A stretch of 64,000 bases of DNA from Symbiodinium natans. Lineage: Eukaryota; Sar; Dinophyceae; Suessiales; Symbiodiniaceae. Shown here one piece after another: positions 41,366 to 51,740 of the stretch. Under the pieces are notes generated by a model. The model was not told where the DNA came from and ran no database searches. It worked only from the letters and a program-made list of their open reading frames with translations. Location: the NCBI GenBank assembly GCA_905221605.1, contig CAJNDS010002498.1:1-64000 (forward strand), in the 5' to 3' direction. The translations under genes were made by a program, and so were the position numbers. Within the stretch, counting starts at the first letter, position 1, and every line of letters begins with the position of its first letter.

Positions 41366-41775
41366 CATAGACTGAAGTGCATAGAGTGAAGTGCATAGAG
41401 TGAAGTGCATAGAGCGAAGTGCATAGAGTGAAGTGCATAGAGTGAAGTGCATAGAGTGAAGTGCATAGAGTGAAGTGCATAGAGCGAAGTGCATAGGGTG
41501 AAGTGCATAGAGCGAAGTGCATAGAGTGAAGCGCATAGAGCAAAGTGCATAGAGTGAAGTGCATAGAGGCAAGTGCACAGAGTGAAGTGCACAGAGTGAA
41601 GCGCATAGAGTGAAGTGCATACAGTGAAGTGCATAGAGTGAAGTGCATAGAGTGAAGTGCATAGAGTGAAGTGCATAGAGTGAAGTGCATAGAGTGAAGT
41701 GCATAGAGTGAAGTGCATAGAGTGAAGTGCATAGAGTGAAGTGCATAGAGTGAATTGCATAGAGTGAATTGCATG
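41366..41775. repeat. 14-bp satellite (GAAGTGCATAGAGT)
   Basis: About 29 units. Since 14 is not a multiple of 3, all three minus frames read the same 14-residue repeat (MHFTLCTSLYALHS) with no stop. Not a gene. Confidence 0.95.
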
Positions 41776-41879
41776 GAGTTTCGTAATCAGTGAATACAAA
41801 TTTCTAGATTTACGTAGAATTTACTAGACCTTCGTACCCAGTCCTAGATTTCTAAATTAAAATTACTCTTTCTAAGGCG

Positions 41880-42345
41880 GCGGGCTGGGTTGACATCGCC
41901 AATCGGGATTGCAACCCTCTGCGGGTTTCGGCGTGGTCGCGGTGCTAAAACCGTCGTTTTGTTACGTTTCTTGATTTGCGCGGACAACCCTCTGCGGGTT
42001 TCGGCGTGGTCGCGGTGCCAAACCGTCGTTTTTTTACGTTTCTTTGTGGCCGCGGACAACCCTCTGCGGGTGATCGCCGGGTCGCGGTGCTAAAGCCGTC
42101 GTTTTTGGTACTTTTTTCGTGGCTGCAGACAACCCTCTGCGGGTTTCGGCGTTGGCACGGTGCCAAAACCGTGGTGTTTTTGCGTTTTTTGACATACAAA
42201 CGTAACCCCTCTGCGGCTTTCGGCGTTGGAGCGGTGCCGAAACCCTCGTGTTTTTGCGTTTCTTGACATGCAAACGTAACCCCTCTGCGGGTTTTCGCGT
42301 GGTCGCGGTGCTAAAACCGTAGTGTTTTTGCGTTTTTTGCGTTTG
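41880..42345. repeat. about 80-bp satellite (CAACCCTCTGCGGGTTTCGG...)
   Basis: Six or so diverged units sharing CCCTCTGCGGGTTTCGGCG, GGTCGCGGTGC-AAA-CCGTCG and a T-rich tail. Confidence 0.9.
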
Positions 42346-42349
42346 TTTT

Positions 42350-42770
42350 TCGACTTGTGTAGTACAGACGTAGTACGCCGGGGACTTCCGTGGCTGGAAA
42401 ATCGAGTTTTGTAGTACAAACGTAGTACGCAGGGGACGCCCGGAGCTTCCGTGGCTGGAAAGTCGACTTTTGTAGTACAAACGTAGTACGCCACGCGGAG
42501 CTTCCGTAGCTGGAAAGTCGACTTTTGTAGTACAGACGTATAGTACGCCGGGGACGCCCGGAGCTTCCGTGGCTGGAAAGTCGACTTTTGTAGTACAAAC
42601 GTAGTACGCCGCGCACACGCGGAGCTTCCGTAGCTGGAAAGTCGACTTTTGTAGCACAGACGTATAGTACGCCGGGGACGCCCGGAGCTTCCGTGGCTGG
42701 AAAGTCGACTTTTTGTAGTACTCACGTAGTACGCCGCGCACACGCGGACTTCCGCGCGCGTGAAGACACG
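42350..42770. repeat. about 60-bp satellite (GTAGTACAAACGTAGTACGCC...)
   Basis: Seven units sharing CGGAGCTTCCGTGGCTGGAAA, GTCGACTTTTGTAGTACA and ACGTAGTACGCC. The TGGAAAGTCGACTTTTGTAG piece reappears at 43440-43459, after the next satellite. Confidence 0.9.
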
Positions 42771-42794
42771 GGGATGTTTTTGTCTTTTGCTGGT

Positions 42795-43435
42795 TGTTCC
42801 AAAGCCATCGCAAATACCATGGTCACCGAATTCGCTGGTTCCAAAACCATCGATGGCAAATACCATGGTCCTCGAATTCGCTGTTTCCAAAACCATCGCA
42901 AACACCATGGTCCCCGTATTCGCTGGTTCCAAAACCATCGCAAATACCATGGTCCCCGAATTCGCTGGTTCCAAACACCATCGCGAAAACCATGGTCCCC
43001 GAATTCGCTCTTCCAAAAGCATCGCAAATACCAATGTCCCCGAATTCACGGACATGTGGGACTCGAATTCCGGGACGTCAAAGCCATCGCAAATATCCTG
43101 GGACTCGAATTCCTCGAAACCCTTGCAAATATCGTGGGACTCGAATTCCCGGGCCTCGAAAACCTCGCAAATATCGTGGGACTCGAATTCCGGGATGTCG
43201 AAACCATCACAAATATCGTGGGACTCGAATTCCTCGAAACCCTTGCAAATATCGTGGGACTCGAATTCCGGGGCCTCGAAAACCTCGCAAATATCGTGGG
43301 ACTCGAATTCCGGGGCCTCGAAAACCTCGTAAATATCGTGGTTCCAAAACCATCGCAAGTACCATGGTCACCGAATTCGCTGGTTCCAAAACCATCGCAA
43401 ATAGCATGGTCCCCCGAATTCGCTGGTTCCAAAAC
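42795..43435. repeat. about 45-bp satellite, two subfamilies
   Basis: Subfamily 1 has ACCATGGTCCCCGAATTCGC and TGGTTCCAAAACCATCGCAA. Subfamily 2 has ATATCGTGGGACTCGAATTC and CTCGAAAACCTCGCAA. Open on both strands over hundreds of codons by composition, not a gene. Confidence 0.9.
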
Positions 43436-43519
43436 ATGCCTGGAAAGTCGACTTTTGTAGCAGAAACGCAGTACACCGTGGAAGCATCGGAGCTCGGCGT
43501 TGTAATCAATGCCGATGAA

Positions 43520-44310
43520 GTGTAAAGAGTTGGCCACAAGTGCATGGCATTCAACTCCACACACTTGAATGCCATGCAGTTCAAGTGCATACACGTCCAG
43601 TAGACAGGTGCAGTGCACAAGTGACTATGCAACCATGTAAGTGCATACATTTGTCCAAGTGCATACACTTCGGCTGCAAAGAGTCAACTGCATGGAGTCA
43701 ACGCACGGCAAATCGATGCTTTCGGGCCATCCCTCTTCTAGTTTGTTCTTGTTCCATGCTATTCGTCAGCATGCTTGACCCATGTGTTATGCAGCATACT
43801 CTGCGATAACCACCTGCATATTTTCACGAATTGTGTCTACAGCCTATCTCTAGGCTTCTTTTGCATACGGGGCCTTTCTTGTACGTCTGCAGCCCACGCT
43901 TGCGCGTTGTCTGAAGTACGGATCCTTTCTTTGCGAGGATTGATACTTCTGGCTCGTACGGCGAAGTCGTGTTCAACCTCCCGCCTGATCTTCTTCGTGG
44001 GGTTGCCAGGCTCATGACATGATAGGCTGCGTTTCCTAGCTCTGACTTTGCGGGCATGAGCTGTGCCTCATCACGATCTGATCATCGCCCGGGATTTGCT
44101 CATACAATCGACAACTGATGCACCAGAAGATCATAGCCTGAGGTGTGACCACCACAGGGCTAGCGAAGCCCAAAGACCTGATACTGCGATTTTAAAGATC
44201 TAGAACCTCGACTCTATAGTCCTTGATCCGTAGACTTCCTAGATCAGACACATTCAGAACCCATGCTTAGGCAGACTCCCCCAGAGTGCCCAGAATTCGT
44301 TGTCACAGCC
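43520..44310. other. unique sequence, no supported gene
   Basis: Starts with drifted AAGTGCATACA motifs (43530-43700) resembling the 14-bp satellite. The rest shows no exon borders. Confidence 0.5.
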
Positions 44311-44388
44311 CTAAACCCTAAACCCTCAACCCTAAACCCTGAACCCTAAACCCTAAACCCTAAACCCTAAACCCTAAACCCTAAGCCC
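44308..44388 (-). repeat. CCCTAAA array
   Basis: About 11 heptamers. Confidence 0.9.
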
Positions 44389-44514
44389 AGTAAAACCGGT
44401 GTCCCAACCCTGAACCCTGAAACCCGCCGAGGCACCTTCTTGCCCGGACGGCCTGAGGCAGCAGCGCCGCCAGGCGCCTCTGAAAAGTCACACCGCAGGA
44501 TGGAACCACTTGGG

Positions 44515-44615
44515 TGCTTCCCGAAATTAGGGGATACCCCCGTTTATACCCCAAATGGAATAGGGTTCCCCTTAAAGGGATCCCCCAAAAAGGGTACCCT
44601 ATCTTCGGAGACCTC
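44515..44615. mobile_element. MITE-like palindromic element
   Basis: Nested inverted motifs GGGGATACCCCC, AATAGGGTTCCCC / AAAGGGTACCCTAT, similar in style to the GGGGGTTTC family. Ends uncertain. Confidence 0.35.
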
Positions 44616-44669
44616 CAAGTCTCTCCAAAAACTAGCCCTCCCAACGGCCCTGGCTCAGTGAAAGGATAA

Positions 44670-44795
44670 GTTCGGCTTGTTGCGGCGCGGTATTGGAGAG
44701 CGTTGTGGACCCTCATCTAAGAGGGTCTTTAGGGCCTTTGGGGGTTGCGGGGTTTTGGCTTCAGGACGCTGCAACTCGATCGCCGGGGCAACTGC
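44670..44795 (-). CDS. exon candidate
   Basis: GGTTTCAG acceptor. Reads AVAPAIELQRPEAKTPQPP, then KALKTLLDEGPQRSPIPRR. Confidence 0.5.
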
Positions 44796-45059
44796 CTGAA
44801 ACCTCGTTGGAGGGCGAGGTTTCGGGCCCCCATGCGCGCCCCCAATCTTGCAAGACCTGAGCCCTAAACCCGCAATTTGTGAAGTCTGTAGCCCTCTGAG
44901 CCATATCATCATGCCTACAATCCAAAAAACAAGCTTGTGAACCTCCACCGATACCCTGTAGAACCCTCAATCCAAAACCCACCGAGGCCGATCAGCCGCA
45001 TACTGTAGTAGAATCGGCGGGTTTAGGGTTTAGGGTTTATAGAGTTTATAAGGGTTTAT

Positions 45060-45145
45060 AGCCCTAAACCCAAAACCCAAAACCCAAAACCCTAAACCCT
45101 AAACCCTAAACCCTTAGGGTTTTAGGGTTTTAGGATTTTTAGGGT
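45060..45145. repeat. telomeric fold-back
   Basis: CCCTAAACCCTAAACCCTTAGGGTTTTAGGG: C-strand heptamers meet G-strand heptamers at about 45110. Confidence 0.8.
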
Positions 45146-45268
45146 TTAGGGTTTAGAGCCCAGAAGAAGCCCCACAGTCCCCCCCTAAAGCTCTGCCGCG
45201 TGACGGTGGTGCCGAGGCCCAAGCCCGAGCGCACCTCGGGAAGACCCAGTCCGATCTTTGAGGGGGTT

Positions 45269-45606
45269 TAGGGTTTGTTTAGGGTTTAGGGTTTAGGGTT
45301 TAGGGTTTAGGGTTTAGGGTTTAGGGTTTAGGGTTTAGGGTTTAGGGTTTAGGGTTTAGGGTTTAGGGTTTAGGGTTTAGGGTTTAGGGTTTAGGGTTTA
45401 GGGTTTAGGGTTTAGGGTTTAGGGTTTAGGGTTTAGGGTTTAGGGTTTAGGGTTTAGGGTTTAGGGTTTAGGGTTTAGGGTTTAGGGTTTAGGGTTTAGG
45501 GTTTAGGGTTTAGGGTTTAGGGTTTAGGGTTTTAGGGTTTAGGGTTTAGGGTTTAGGGTTTAGGGTTTAGGGTTTAAGTTTAGGGTTTAGGGGTTAGGGG
45601 TTAGGG
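45269..45606 (+). repeat. longest TTTAGGG array in the window
   Basis: About 47 G-strand heptamers over 338 bp, nearly perfect. Confidence 0.97.
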
Positions 45607-45981
45607 TTTAAGAGCACCCTTGGTTCAGGGTTCAGGGCTTTTAGGGTTCAGGGTTTTTAGGGTTCGGGGTGTTTACCTGAGGAGCTGAATACCCTAGCCT
45701 CAAAAACGGCTAACCTTTTCTGCATGGTAGGATTCTAGATAACGAAAAAGGCGAAAGGTAGCCTATACCCAGTCCCTGAGCTGCGGTTGGGGCCATTCGG
45801 GGACTCTGGGTGCTGCAAAACTGAGGGTTCGTTGCCGGGGGGGAGGGGTGTTCCAATCAGGTCCCCACTTATCACTTAGGCCCCACGTAGTGGCCGCGCG
45901 TAGACTTCGTCCCTACACACGACCCGGACGTCCCGGACTCTTGGGCCTAGCAAGCCACACTGACAAAGCTCTGATTTCAGC

Positions 45982-46236
45982 TCAGGATCCGATCTCAGCT
46001 GCCGGGAGGTTTCCTCGCAGGCTAGGAATGACACGCAGCTCTCGGAGGTCTAGCGCGCGAGGAGTCTGGGAACCAATCCCCGCCACAATGGCTAAGGTAG
46101 CAAGACACACTGCAGTCGAGCCACCTCCTTCCCAAGATGGGCGGGACTGCCCGGGTGCAGACTCGACGGTGCTCTGCTCAAGCGCCGTGAGACGTTGGCC
46201 TGAGCTTCTCCATGGAGTACGAAAACTCTTCCACAA
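45982..46236 (-). CDS. exon candidate
   Basis: Minus frame open for 84 codons, including QRLTALEQSTVESAPGQSR and AVCLATLAIVAGIGSQTPR. A plus frame is also open, so strand is tentative. Confidence 0.35.
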   Translation of the reverse strand: MWKSFRTPWRSSGQRLTALEQSTVESAPGQSRPSWEGGGSTAVCLATLAIVAGIGSQTPRALDLRELRVIPSLRGNLPAAEIGS

Positions 46237-46564
46237 GCTGACCTATGCAATCTGTCTGGACAAGGTCACTACGCTTTTGTCAAGGGCAACTTCCATAACG
46301 GGCTATTCCGACTCCCAGCTCAAAGTGACCTCCAAGGATCCAAAGTCAAAGGACCCGACCCAGGCGCTCCCGGGAGCCCCCCCCACTTCAAAGCCCAGCG
46401 TGCGTTGTGGAGCCGCCCTCCCCACACCCTCTACTTGAAGGTGACATAGCTGGCCATATTTTAAGATTCCCTGTAGAAGGAATTAGACGACGTAGCATTC
46501 TGGTAACCTCAGGCAGAACCGGGCAAGACCAAAACACTAAACCCGAAACCCTAAACCCTAATGA

Positions 46565-46660
46565 GCATTCAAGTCAAGCCCTTTGCGGGTTTCCCGAGGA
46601 CCCAACCGCCACCCAGTTGGCCAAGGTCTCGGTGGTCTCAGGTGCTTCTGCCTGGCATGA
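46565..46660 (-). CDS. exon candidate
   Basis: CATGCCAG acceptor. Reads AEAPETTETLANWVAVGSS, then GNPQRA. The ETTETL piece resembles EVTETL of 52136-52186. Confidence 0.45.
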
Positions 46661-46739
46661 GCGACAACAGTCCTTTTCAGCAAACCCTGAACGGCCCCTG
46701 GAAACCCTAAACCCGAAACCCTAAACCAAGGTGCCTCCA

Positions 46740-46868
46740 CCGCCTCTGTCGTCACGGCCGGGACCTCTCTCGTCATAATTCGAGCGACAGGCTGCGATGA
46801 CCTCGGCGCAGGTGGAGAGCGCTACACTTTCTCGGGCGATGCCAGAAAGTTCCCAAAAAGAGGCGGAG
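46740..46868 (-). CDS. exon candidate
   Basis: CTTACCTCCAG acceptor. Reads SASFWELSGIARESVALST, then CAEVIAACRSNYDERGPGR. A plus alternative ends at GAG|GTAAGA. Confidence 0.45.
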
Positions 46869-46914
46869 CTGGAGGTAAGATAGGGGCCTTCATAGTCAGA
46901 ATAGCGTTTTGATG

Positions 46915-46985
46915 GGGTTATTATAGTATAACTACTCCAAACCAGGACCATAAGGGACTACTACTAGTAATCATTCCGACCCCTA
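46915..46985. mobile_element. MITE-like element, GGACCATAAGGGA family
   Basis: GGGGTTATTATAGTATAAC...GGACCATAAGGGACTA...CATTCCGACCCCTATAC matches the inverse of 14270-14350 almost throughout. Confidence 0.6.
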
Positions 46986-47009
46986 TACACTACGAAGGAT
47001 GCGGCTCTC

Positions 47010-47127
47010 CACTGAAGGCAGGGAACGGAGGTGAGGGCGGCGATGCCGGCTTGGGCGATGGGCTCAGTGCATCCACTTCGACGGCGTCGACCTCTGCGGC
47101 CGCGCCGAGCTGGGCTTGCTCCGCATC
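47010..47127 (-). CDS. exon, paralogue of 54390-54470
   Basis: Reads DAEQAQLGAAAEVDAVEVD, then ALSPSPKPASPP. The first nucleotides follow directly on the telomeric intron 47128-47260. In the partner the same residues continue without interruption. Confidence 0.65.
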
Positions 47128-47260
47128 CTTCTTAGGGTTTAGGTTTAGGGTTTATAGGGTTTAGGGTTTAGGGTTTAGGGTTTAGGGTTTAGGGTTTAGG
47201 GTTTAGGGTTTAGGGTTTAGGGTTTAGGGTTTAGGGTTTAGGGTTTAGGGTTTAGGAATC
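47128..47260 (-). other. telomeric-array intron (GA-AG), recently gained
   Basis: Minus strand: CTG|GATTCCTAAACCC ... CCTAAGAAG|GATGCGG. The 133 bp are about 17 CCCTAAA units plus short edges. Removal joins codons L and D in frame and recreates the contiguous sequence of the partner (LDAEQAQL). A GAT direct repeat flanks the insertion. Confidence 0.7.
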
Positions 47261-47410
47261 CAGGGAATTCAGGGCATCCAGGGGCTCCTGGGGCTCCAGA
47301 GCCTCCTGGGGCTCCCATGGCTCCGGGGTCAGAAGATCATCCAGCAGGTTCGCGCTGGAGACCCTCCTCTCATCTCGAGAGGTCTCTCCGCCAACCTTTG
47401 CGGTCTCAAA
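47261..47410 (-). CDS. exon (50 codons), paralogue of 54621-54695 + 54470
   Basis: GAGTGCAG acceptor. Reads FETAKVGGETSRDERRVSS, ANLLDDLLTPEPWEPQ, then EALEPQEPLDALNSL. Phase 0 at both ends. In the partner this stretch is split by an AT-rich element. Confidence 0.75.
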
Positions 47411-47465
47411 CTGCACTCAAGTCTACGAAGCTATGAAAAAATCACCCCCCCCCCCCCCCCCCGGA

Positions 47466-47526
47466 GGCGCGCTGGCCGACACGATTGCCAAGGAGCAGCG
47501 CTGGAAGCTGTCTGAGCTCGCGGAGC
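47466..47526 (-). CDS. exon, paralogue of 54800-54866
   Basis: CCCCGCAG acceptor. Reads GSASSDSFQRCSLAIVSAS. The partner reads GSAGSDGFSRCCALACVSA. It runs into a C/G homopolymer (47447-47462). Confidence 0.6.
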
Positions 47527-47584
47527 CTGCGGGGCGAAGGGGTTTAAGTTGAGGTAGACGAAACGAGGCAGTGCGGCCCCGCAC

Positions 47585-47644
47585 CTGCTCATGCGCCACA
47601 GCCTCTGACGCCATCGTGTCCAAGCCACCCAGCCCAACCATGGC
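47585..47644 (-). CDS. exon (60 bp), paralogue of 55201-55260
   Basis: TCTCAG|...|GAGCAG|GTGCGG. Twenty codons, AMVGLGGLDTMASEAVAHE plus Q, identical in protein to the partner. Confidence 0.75.
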
Positions 47645-47909
47645 CTGAGAGGGTTCAGGGGCTGAGGAAAGCGATCCTTTGGGGGTGAGTGCCTCTCTTG
47701 TTGTTTGCGGCCATGAGATTTTAGGAGAAGACTCTCGCAACACAAGGCCGCATCTGGGATGTAAATGTAAAGTGCACCTGGCTGTCGTGTCCGGCTACAC
47801 GGGCCGACTCCTCAGCTTCCGAAGACTTGAAGCATTTAGGCAGGTTGAAGCACAGCGATTGTGCAAGTGGCTTGCAGAGATGACCCGGTATGAGGAAATT
47901 ATCAGCTAA

Positions 47910-48020
47910 GCTGCTTCCTCGCTCAGCTCGGTCGATTCGTCCCGTTGTTCGGCCCTCGCAGCGTGTTGGTCGGCGCTGGTTCCGGTCCGGCTGACGTTCT
48001 GCGGATCCTGATGTTCAGCA
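47910..48020 (-). CDS. copy 2 exon, paralogue of 34735-34880
   Basis: Reads TAEHQDPQNVSRTGTSAD, then AARAEQRDESTELSEEAA before TAG or a GC donor. Confidence 0.55.
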
Positions 48021-48379
48021 GTCATCAAGACTTTTTCGGATACCTGGGTGATACCATACCATTGTTTGCATCACAGTGCTTGGTTCAATACGCATTAAAA
48101 CGTCCATGGTTGTCTTGCCAGAAAAGCAGTGTCGTGGCCCGAATGGCAGCTTCTAGGTATGCATGTCCCCAGATCTGGAAAACTTTCGCAAAAATTGCTG
48201 AACCCTCAACGCCACACCGCAAGCCCTCGCGCTTCCGTTTCCACGCACCCAAGAGTGGATTGCACTCTTTTCTTGCAGGCAACGAGAACCTCCACTCAGC
48301 AGTGAGAGCTCTCAGATCAGGATGCGCAACCCTGAACCCTATACAACCAAAAAGCCTTTCGAGGCCCAACAAGCCCTGA

Positions 48380-48470
48380 AGTCGCTCGGGCCTCAAATGC
48401 AGCTGGCGCGTCCAAGCGCGGCAGCTGGCCCGGCTTGGCCAGAGATAGACTCGCCCTCTCTCCGACCTGC
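48380..48470 (-). CDS. copy 2 exon, paralogue of 34960-35090
   Basis: Reads GERASLSLAKPGQLPRLD, then APAAFEARA. Confidence 0.55.
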
Positions 48471-48737
48471 CCCGGCCATCCAATTTTCCCGAGGCACCTA
48501 AACCCCTCAAGCACCGCAAGCGAATAAAACCCCCAAGCCCCTGAACCCTCAAAAGGCTCTTGAGACCCGGAAAGAACATCTTGGAAACTCTTTATCAACC
48601 CTAGAAACCCCTACAAACCCCTCAAAAGGCCCCAAACTAGGCATGCGACTGCTCACCTGAATCAGAAGGCTCGGCTGAAGCCAAACCGTATAGCTATTGC
48701 ATGCGCATGTATATAAACACGAGGAGGGAGGAGGCGC

Positions 48738-48823
48738 CTGGTGGCTCGGGTCACCGGCCAGGCTAGAGACGAGCTTACTCTCCAGCTCGACAGGGGGGAC
48801 GGAGGGCCGCTCGTGCACGATGC
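48738..48823 (-). CDS. copy 2 exon (86 bp), paralogue of 36053-36138
   Basis: TTGCGCAG acceptor, CACCAG|GC donor. Reads GIVHERPSVPPVELESKLV, then SSLAGDPSHQA. Confidence 0.7.
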
Positions 48824-49819
48824 CTGCGCAAGGCGGGGGTTGATCTACAAATTCTGGAAGCTGAAACTATGAAGAAGAAACTAAGGGTTACTCCGTAGCA
48901 ATCCCCCAGTGAGAGTTGTTCTAAGCGGCACTCCCTCTTTGAGGGCCTTTGCAGACGGAATTCTATTACAAAGGGCACGAGTATCTATGAGGAGGGACCT
49001 AGAACAGAACAGCCCCCAAATGGGGCTGCGGCTTAGGGGTTTCCGTGCTGGTGCAATCATCTAGGGCTCAGGGGTTCCAGTGCGTGTACACGTCGAACGA
49101 GGAAAGCAGCAAACGACACTGCTGTTCCCAGGCAAGGCCACAAGGGGAGGAATCCCCAATGCACAATCATCCTAGGCCGCATCCTGATCTTAGGGGCTGA
49201 ATGCCCCAGCCCACAAAAGGGCAACCTTAGTGACAACCTTGCTTTTTGTAATAGGATTATATTGTTTACCCAAGAAGGTAACTACCCAGCCCCTAAGTGA
49301 TCCCTTGGACCGTGAAGCACCAGGCCAAGAGCCTGAAACAGTCTCGCCATTGCCGCCGCTACTCGCCTCGGCTTTTCTGAGCACACCTATAACATGTATG
49401 GTATTTTGGGGAGAAGAAGGGATTGCGCCAATTTTCTCGGAAATCCCCGAATGGCTCGTAGACTGCGACACAAGCTAAACTGCTGGGAAGGCGCCGATTC
49501 TTCCAACGGCACCACTTCTTGGTTGAGCCTCTGCTCCTGCTCCTCACACGCGCACACGCACACACACGCGCACGCACACACACACACACACACAGACACT
49601 CAAGGCTTCGTCCGTGGAAGGCAAAGGGAACATTTTTGCCAGTGTCTGGAATCACCAACAGCCAAAGAGACCCCAACTCCCCAAGACAATCCTAAAGCCT
49701 AGGGGTGTCGGAAAGGTTCACCCTGGGCTTGGATGCACAGCATTCCTAGCAAAGTCTCGTCTCACCTTACTCCAAGATCATCCCAGCAGGCACAGCTCCT
49801 TGACAGGCTGTTCCTCACC

Positions 49820-49960
49820 CTGAGGGTGAGACCGTTGACTCTGGCCACTGAGGGGTTTGGCCCCGAGCGAGTCTGCTGTTTTCTGCCTCGTCGGCTGCAT
49901 TGGCAAAGGGGGTGAAGTCAGGGGCTTCGGGGGTGGCACTGGACATGTCCCGAAATCCAC
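49820..49960 (-). CDS. copy 2 exon, paralogue of 37546-37640
   Basis: Reads MSSATPEAPDFTPFANAAD, then EAENSRLARGQTPQWPE, ending near CCCTCAGG|GTGAGG. Confidence 0.55.
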
Positions 49961-50119
49961 AGTTTGCGGCATCTCGTGATCTACCTCCTATAGTATCGAC
50001 AACCAACTTCAGAGCGACTCCATCAAACCGCAACAGAGGGGTGAAGGACAAGCCAGCCAAGGATTCATGGAATAGAACTTGAACAACACAGGCACCCTTT
50101 TGTGAACTCACTCAGGTAT

Positions 50120-50330
50120 ACATTCTTGGGCTCTGTGGAAGGCGCCTGCGCTTCGGCGAGCGCGGCGAGCGCGGCGAGCGCGGTGAGCGTGGTGAGCCCG
50201 GTGAGCGTGGCGAGCCTGCTGAGCGTGGCGAGCCCGCTGAGCGTGGCGACCGCGGTGAGCGTGGCGACCGCTGTGATCGCGGAGACGACCGGCTTGCTGA
50301 CCTTGACATCCCCATAGAAGCAGTGGGAGG
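50120..50330 (-). CDS. copy 2 exon with expanded 9-bp repeat
   Basis: Minus DVKVSKPVVSAITAVATLT, then about ten LATLSG-type triplets (GCGAGCGTG-like units at 50155-50275). The plus reading would be GERGERGEP repeats ending at TGG|GTAAGT. Strand uncertain. Confidence 0.4.
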
Positions 50331-50459
50331 ACAGCCGCGTTCTGTCTGGGTAAGTTTTAGGCTTGACGACTTAGAAGTCCGTACATGTGCGGGGGCTCCT
50401 CTAAACGCCCTGGGCTCCTTATAGCTTCAAACTTCTCAACGGGTTCGCATGCGATAGGT

Positions 50460-50555
50460 CTGTGAGAAGCCAAGAGTCCCTTCCGACTCCGACGCCGGCT
50501 CGTGCGCAGCCTTGGCCGCGGAGTCCCCGGCATCGGCAGCCACCATCCCGAAGCC
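50460..50555 (-). CDS. copy 2 exon, paralogue of 38930-39037
   Basis: GATCCCAG acceptor. Reads GFGMVAADAGDSAAKAAHE and ends SESEGTLGFSQ. Empty MITE site CTGTGAGA at 50460-50467. Confidence 0.65.
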
Positions 50556-50704
50556 CTGGGATCGTTTAGGGTTTAGGGTTTCTGGTTTAGGGTCTAGGGT
50601 TTAGGGTTTAGGGTTTAGGGTTTAGGGGTTTAGGGTTTAGGGCATCTAAGGGCTCAGAGGCTTCGGGGGCTGATGGCTCCGACTGTTCTACCCTCCACCC
50701 TCAC

Positions 50705-50905
50705 TTGCCAAGCCACGTCTTCCTTTTGGCTGTGGTCAGTCATCACGAGCGCCGCAGTGTTGTGGGAGTCCATCCCCGGCTCTGCACCCACATCCTGCAC
50801 ATCCTCCGCGTCATCCTCATCCTCCCAAGCTTCGCCCTCCACGGCCTCCCGTACTTCCGGGTCCTCCGGGGCCTCAAGGGCCTCAATGGCCCGCGGGCTC
50901 GCGAC
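50705..50905 (-). CDS. copy 2 acidic exon (201 bp)
   Basis: CCCTGGCAG|GTCGC acceptor, TTGGCAA|GTGAGG donor. Reads VASPRAIEALEAPEDPEVR, an acidic tract, then SHNTAALVMTDHSQKEDVA. Confidence 0.7.
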
Positions 50906-51149
50906 CTGCCAGGGCAAGGGCCAAGCGCGAAGGCACAAACTCGCGTTTGAGAAGTTCCGAAAATCAGCAACGCCAGCCCGCCTGCAGCTGTGAAGCATTG
51001 GGAGACCCTTCAGGCTCGAACTGCTCCGAGTGCTCTGAGTGCCCGGGCTTCTGACGCTCGCCTAGCAGCGAGTCGTGCCGATGCACGCTCGTGGCATGGG
51101 TTGCTCAGCCGACTTTGTTGTGTCGGTGCCATCTCAGGAGGACGTAGCC

Positions 51150-51305
51150 TGCTACAGCCACTGCAGCCGAGGTGCGAGGGTCAGGTTCTGCAGCGGCAGC
51201 GGCAGCAGCGGACTTTGCATGTGCAGGCGTTGCGGGCTTTGTCGGCTTTGCGTCTGCGTGCTCCTTGGGCAAGAGCTGCGCCTCCTGGCCAGAGCCAACC
51301 GACTT
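51150..51305 (-). CDS. copy 2 exon, Ala rich
   Basis: Reads QEAQLLPKEHADAKPTKPA, then AKSAAAAAAAEPDPRTSAA. Confidence 0.6.
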
Positions 51306-51619
51306 GCCGTAAGGCCTGCCATGCTTGGGCTTAAGCAAATGCTGTAATCAACATGTTTATCATGTTTCTGAGCTTCCGTTTTGAAGCCTGCCATGCTTGG
51401 ACGTCTGCAACAAGCAAGGTGGGACGCTGATGCTTTAAAGGGGCCTACCACCAAAATGGTTTCAAAAATATATGCAATGGGCTTGACTGACTCAAATGCC
51501 GTGGTAGGGTCGCTCAACTCTTTGTCGCGGCTATTGACAGAATTGTAAGGCCTCCAGGACCCCTTTTCCTCGACTACCGCGCAAAAGAATTCAGATCCAA
51601 CCCAGCAAAGCAAAGTCGT

Positions 51620-51740
51620 CTTGCAGGCTGAGACTGCAGCTCCTCCAGCGGCGCGCCCTCCAGCCCATCCAGCCTGGCCGACAGCTCGCAAGTGTTGGCT
51701 GCTTCTTCACCGATGGTAGCTGCGCGTAAGTCATCATTTG
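51620..51740 (-). CDS. copy 2 exon, paralogue of 40383-40490
   Basis: Reads TIGEEAANTCELSARLDGL, then EGAPLEELQSQPARR. Confidence 0.55.

Noticed and set aside
41262-41799. Three overlapping 156-177 codon minus frames with a 14-residue repeat
   Set aside because: A 14-bp satellite produces the same peptide in all three frames. No coding signal.
42034-43525. Frames of 190-422 codons on both strands
   Set aside because: They span three satellites and stay open because units lack stops. No domain or border.
45269-45606. True chromosome end
   Set aside because: The array is internal, with unique sequence on both sides, and similar arrays in both orientations are spread through the window.
45848-46438. 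196-codon plus-strand frame
   Set aside because: Overlaps a minus frame of better composition. Neither has clear borders, so only the minus block is listed, at low confidence.
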